8,646 nucleotides of DNA. Source: Nitrospinota bacterium (GTDB lineage: Bacteria > Tectomicrobia > Entotheonellia > J063). The translations under genes were made by a program, and so were the position numbers. The notes below the pieces were generated by a model. That model was not told where the DNA came from and made no database searches. It was given only the letters and a program-made list of their open reading frames with translations. The stretch covers positions 1 to 8,646 of the forward strand of contig RFHZ01000366.1 in NCBI GenBank assembly GCA_003696125.1, in the 5' to 3' direction. Each line of letters opens with the position of its first letter. The first letter of the stretch is position 1. Below, in pieces: positions 7,394 through 8,646 of this stretch.

Positions 7394-7414
7394 TCGTTTA
7401 TCCTCTCCTTTCAA

Positions 7415-7443
7415 AAGATACCATAGAATGAGGCAGATAGCAA
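7415..7443 (-). promoter_or_regulatory. Candidate sigma-70-type promoter before phoH
   Basis: On the minus strand, TTGCTA (7443-7438) and TATCTT (7420-7415) are separated by 17 nt, each matching 4 of 6 consensus positions. Transcription would start about 20-25 nt before the phoH ATG. The site lies in the only sizeable gap of the gene row (7385-7531). A pyrimidine-rich stretch lies just upstream. Matches this weak occur by chance, so the call rests mainly on position. Confidence 0.25.
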
Positions 7444-7531
7444 AAAGAAAAAGATTTCTAAGCCATAACCGTTTCGCCTCCCTCTCGCTACACGAAGAGA
7501 AGCCCTGTACGCAACACGGACCGGCTCATCG

Positions 7532-8646
7532 TCAAAAGGTTCCCGGTGTCCGATCAGGACGAAGCGGCACGATCCTGCTCCTTTTGATAGGAGCAGGCAC
7601 CCCGATGGCCACGGCTAAAAGCGGAATTTTCCCCTGGGCATGCGGCGAGAAGAACTCCACCACCACATCGTCGTAGAAGGTCAGACCGGTGGCTCCCAGT
7701 CCCAGGGCATAGGCGGCCAGATAAAGTCTTCCCCCTCGTATCCCGGCTTCCAGTTGGGCCACCCGATATCCCCGGTTTCCGTAACGCTCCAGCAGGGCGT
7801 CAAAGTCGGCCAGGAAGAATATGACCACACTGGCGGTTGCTCCCAGCGGTTGTTCCAGACAGAGATACCCTGCTTCCTGGCGAAAACTCCCCTCTCGTAA
7901 CAACTGGAGCCCGTGTCGGGCAGGATGAAAGACGTAGGCTCCGCTGGGGAGTCCTTGCACCCCGTTACTGATCAGATAGGAGTGAACGAGGCTGCCCCGG
8001 CCAGGGAGAAAATCGGCCTCAATCTCTCCGCTACCCGCCGTGAGCAGGGTAGCAAGAGCCGAGAGGGGGATCGATTCTGGAAGAAAGCGGCGGGTAGAGC
8101 CCCGTTTCAGGATCACCTCTCCCAGGGGAGAAGAGGAGGATTGGACTGCAGAGAGGGATGGAAGAGGGAAGAGAGGAGCGTCTTCCAGGGGAGGAAGAGG
8201 AGATATCCTGTCCCGCCATCTCTCCACCTCTTCCCGCGTTTCCAGAGCAGAGGCGGTGTGCATCTGGGAGATGAGCGGGTAATCGACTTCGCGTTGCGAC
8301 AAGGGAAGGGCATGTACCGGTAGGGGGGAGAGAGGAGGGGCCGGGAGAGGAGGAGAGGAAGCACGACCCAACGGCATCAGGAAGAGGACTCCCTCCTCTT
8401 TCCGGTCCAGGCCCAGGAGTTGTTCGACCAGCGCATCGATGAAAGCGGTGATGAGTCGGGCCGGCAAAGAGAGGGCCGTGGCCAGGGCCAGGGCATGTGC
8501 GGCCATGGTCCCTGCGTCCCAAAAACAGTAACGATACGCCCGGCTCCGATATTTCCAGGCACTGCGCCAGTAGAGGGCGGTAAAGATGAGCGTAGCCGGG
8601 GCAGCAGCGGTTTCCTGGTCGGCAGCGGCCTCCTCTAACACCCCCC
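7532..8646 (-). CDS. SagB-type tandem nitroreductase, 5' end outside the window
   Basis: Numbering starts at the GTG codon at 8641, but the frame is open to the window edge and the true start lies beyond it. Residues 17-91 match the second half of an FMN nitroreductase domain of the SagB type (W-x3-KY-x2-RAYRY, then an Ala/Leu-rich helix and a closing strand). A Pro/Ser-rich linker (about 92-118) follows. Residues about 172-350 form a second nitroreductase domain: KRGSTRRF (179-186) at the FMN phosphate site, RVAQLEAGIRGGRLYLAAYALGLGATGL (as two stretches, 293-320) and the closing LLAVAIGVP strand (341-349). SagB-like enzymes include the azoline dehydrogenases of thiazole/oxazole-modified peptide clusters, but many tandem homologues have no known substrate. 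No cyclodehydratase or precursor peptide gene is visible. A 147-bp gap separates it from phoH, so co-transcription is uncertain. Confidence 0.88.
   Translation of the reverse strand, partial: GVLEEAAADQETAAAPATLIFTALYWRSAWKYRSRAYRYCFWDAGTMAAHALALATALSLPARLITAFIDALVEQLLGLDRKEEGVLFLMPLGRASSPPLPAPPLSPLPVHALPLSQREVDYPLISQMHTASALETREEVERWRDRISPLPPLEDAPLFPLPSLSAVQSSSSPLGEVILKRGSTRRFLPESIPLSALATLLTAGSGEIEADFLPGRGSLVHSYLISNGVQGLPSGAYVFHPARHGLQLLREGSFRQEAGYLCLEQPLGATASVVIFFLADFDALLERYGNRGYRVAQLEAGIRGGRLYLAAYALGLGATGLTFYDDVVVEFFSPHAQGKIPLLAVAIGVPAPIKRSRIVPLRPDRTPGTF

Noticed and set aside
7441-7458. Pyrimidine-rich run (minus strand) as terminator of the nitroreductase gene
   Set aside because: The only nearby stem (CTCTTCG with CGAGAG, bulged) lies more than 30 nt before the T-rich stretch, so the pair does not form an intrinsic terminator.
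7317-7676. Plus-strand 119-codon frame across the phoH-nitroreductase gap
   Set aside because: It overlaps the ends of two real genes on the opposite strand, and I see no convincing ribosome binding site or domain.
7532-8646. RiPP (azole peptide) biosynthesis cluster
   Set aside because: Only the SagB-like enzyme is visible. No cyclodehydratase, precursor peptide or transporter is in the window.

Overview
The window is bacterial chromosomal DNA, GC-rich by eye. All seven genes lie on the minus strand, so transcription runs from high to low coordinates. In that order they are: a SagB-type tandem nitroreductase cut by the window edge (7532-8646), phoH (6278-7384), ybeY (5839-6273), mutS (3209-5842), an NAD-dependent sugar-nucleotide epimerase/dehydratase (2286-3209), a secreted protein with a cohesin-like and a dockerin-like domain (1146-2252), and miaA (153-1112). 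About 150 bp without genes follow miaA and carry a perfect 14-bp-arm palindrome. The phylum cannot be fixed from this sequence. A signal peptide, cohesin and dockerin modules outside a cellulosome context, and a GTAGGGGC...GCCCCTAC palindrome would fit one of the less-studied environmental, probably Gram-negative-type phyla; this is inference.

Layout: from phoH to miaA the genes are packed like an operon. The phoH-ybeY gap is 4 bp, ybeY and mutS overlap by 4 bp, mutS and the epimerase overlap by 1 bp (TGATG), and the last two junctions are 33 bp each. The only larger gap (7385-7531, 147 bp) separates the nitroreductase gene from phoH. It holds a weak candidate promoter and a strong phoH ribosome binding site.

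Functions: phoH and ybeY form the common RNA-metabolism pair, mutS is mismatch repair, and miaA modifies tRNA. mutS and miaA often flank mutL in bacteria. Here mutL is absent, and the interval holds the sugar-nucleotide epimerase and the secreted cohesin/dockerin protein.

The most unusual item is that secreted protein. It joins a cohesin-like domain, a charge-segregated linker (acidic, then Arg/Pro-rich), a beta-rich segment and a C-terminal dockerin-like EF-hand pair in one chain, inside a housekeeping operon. I see no CRISPR array, tRNA, rRNA, transposase or phage gene, and no clear evidence of an entirely new system.
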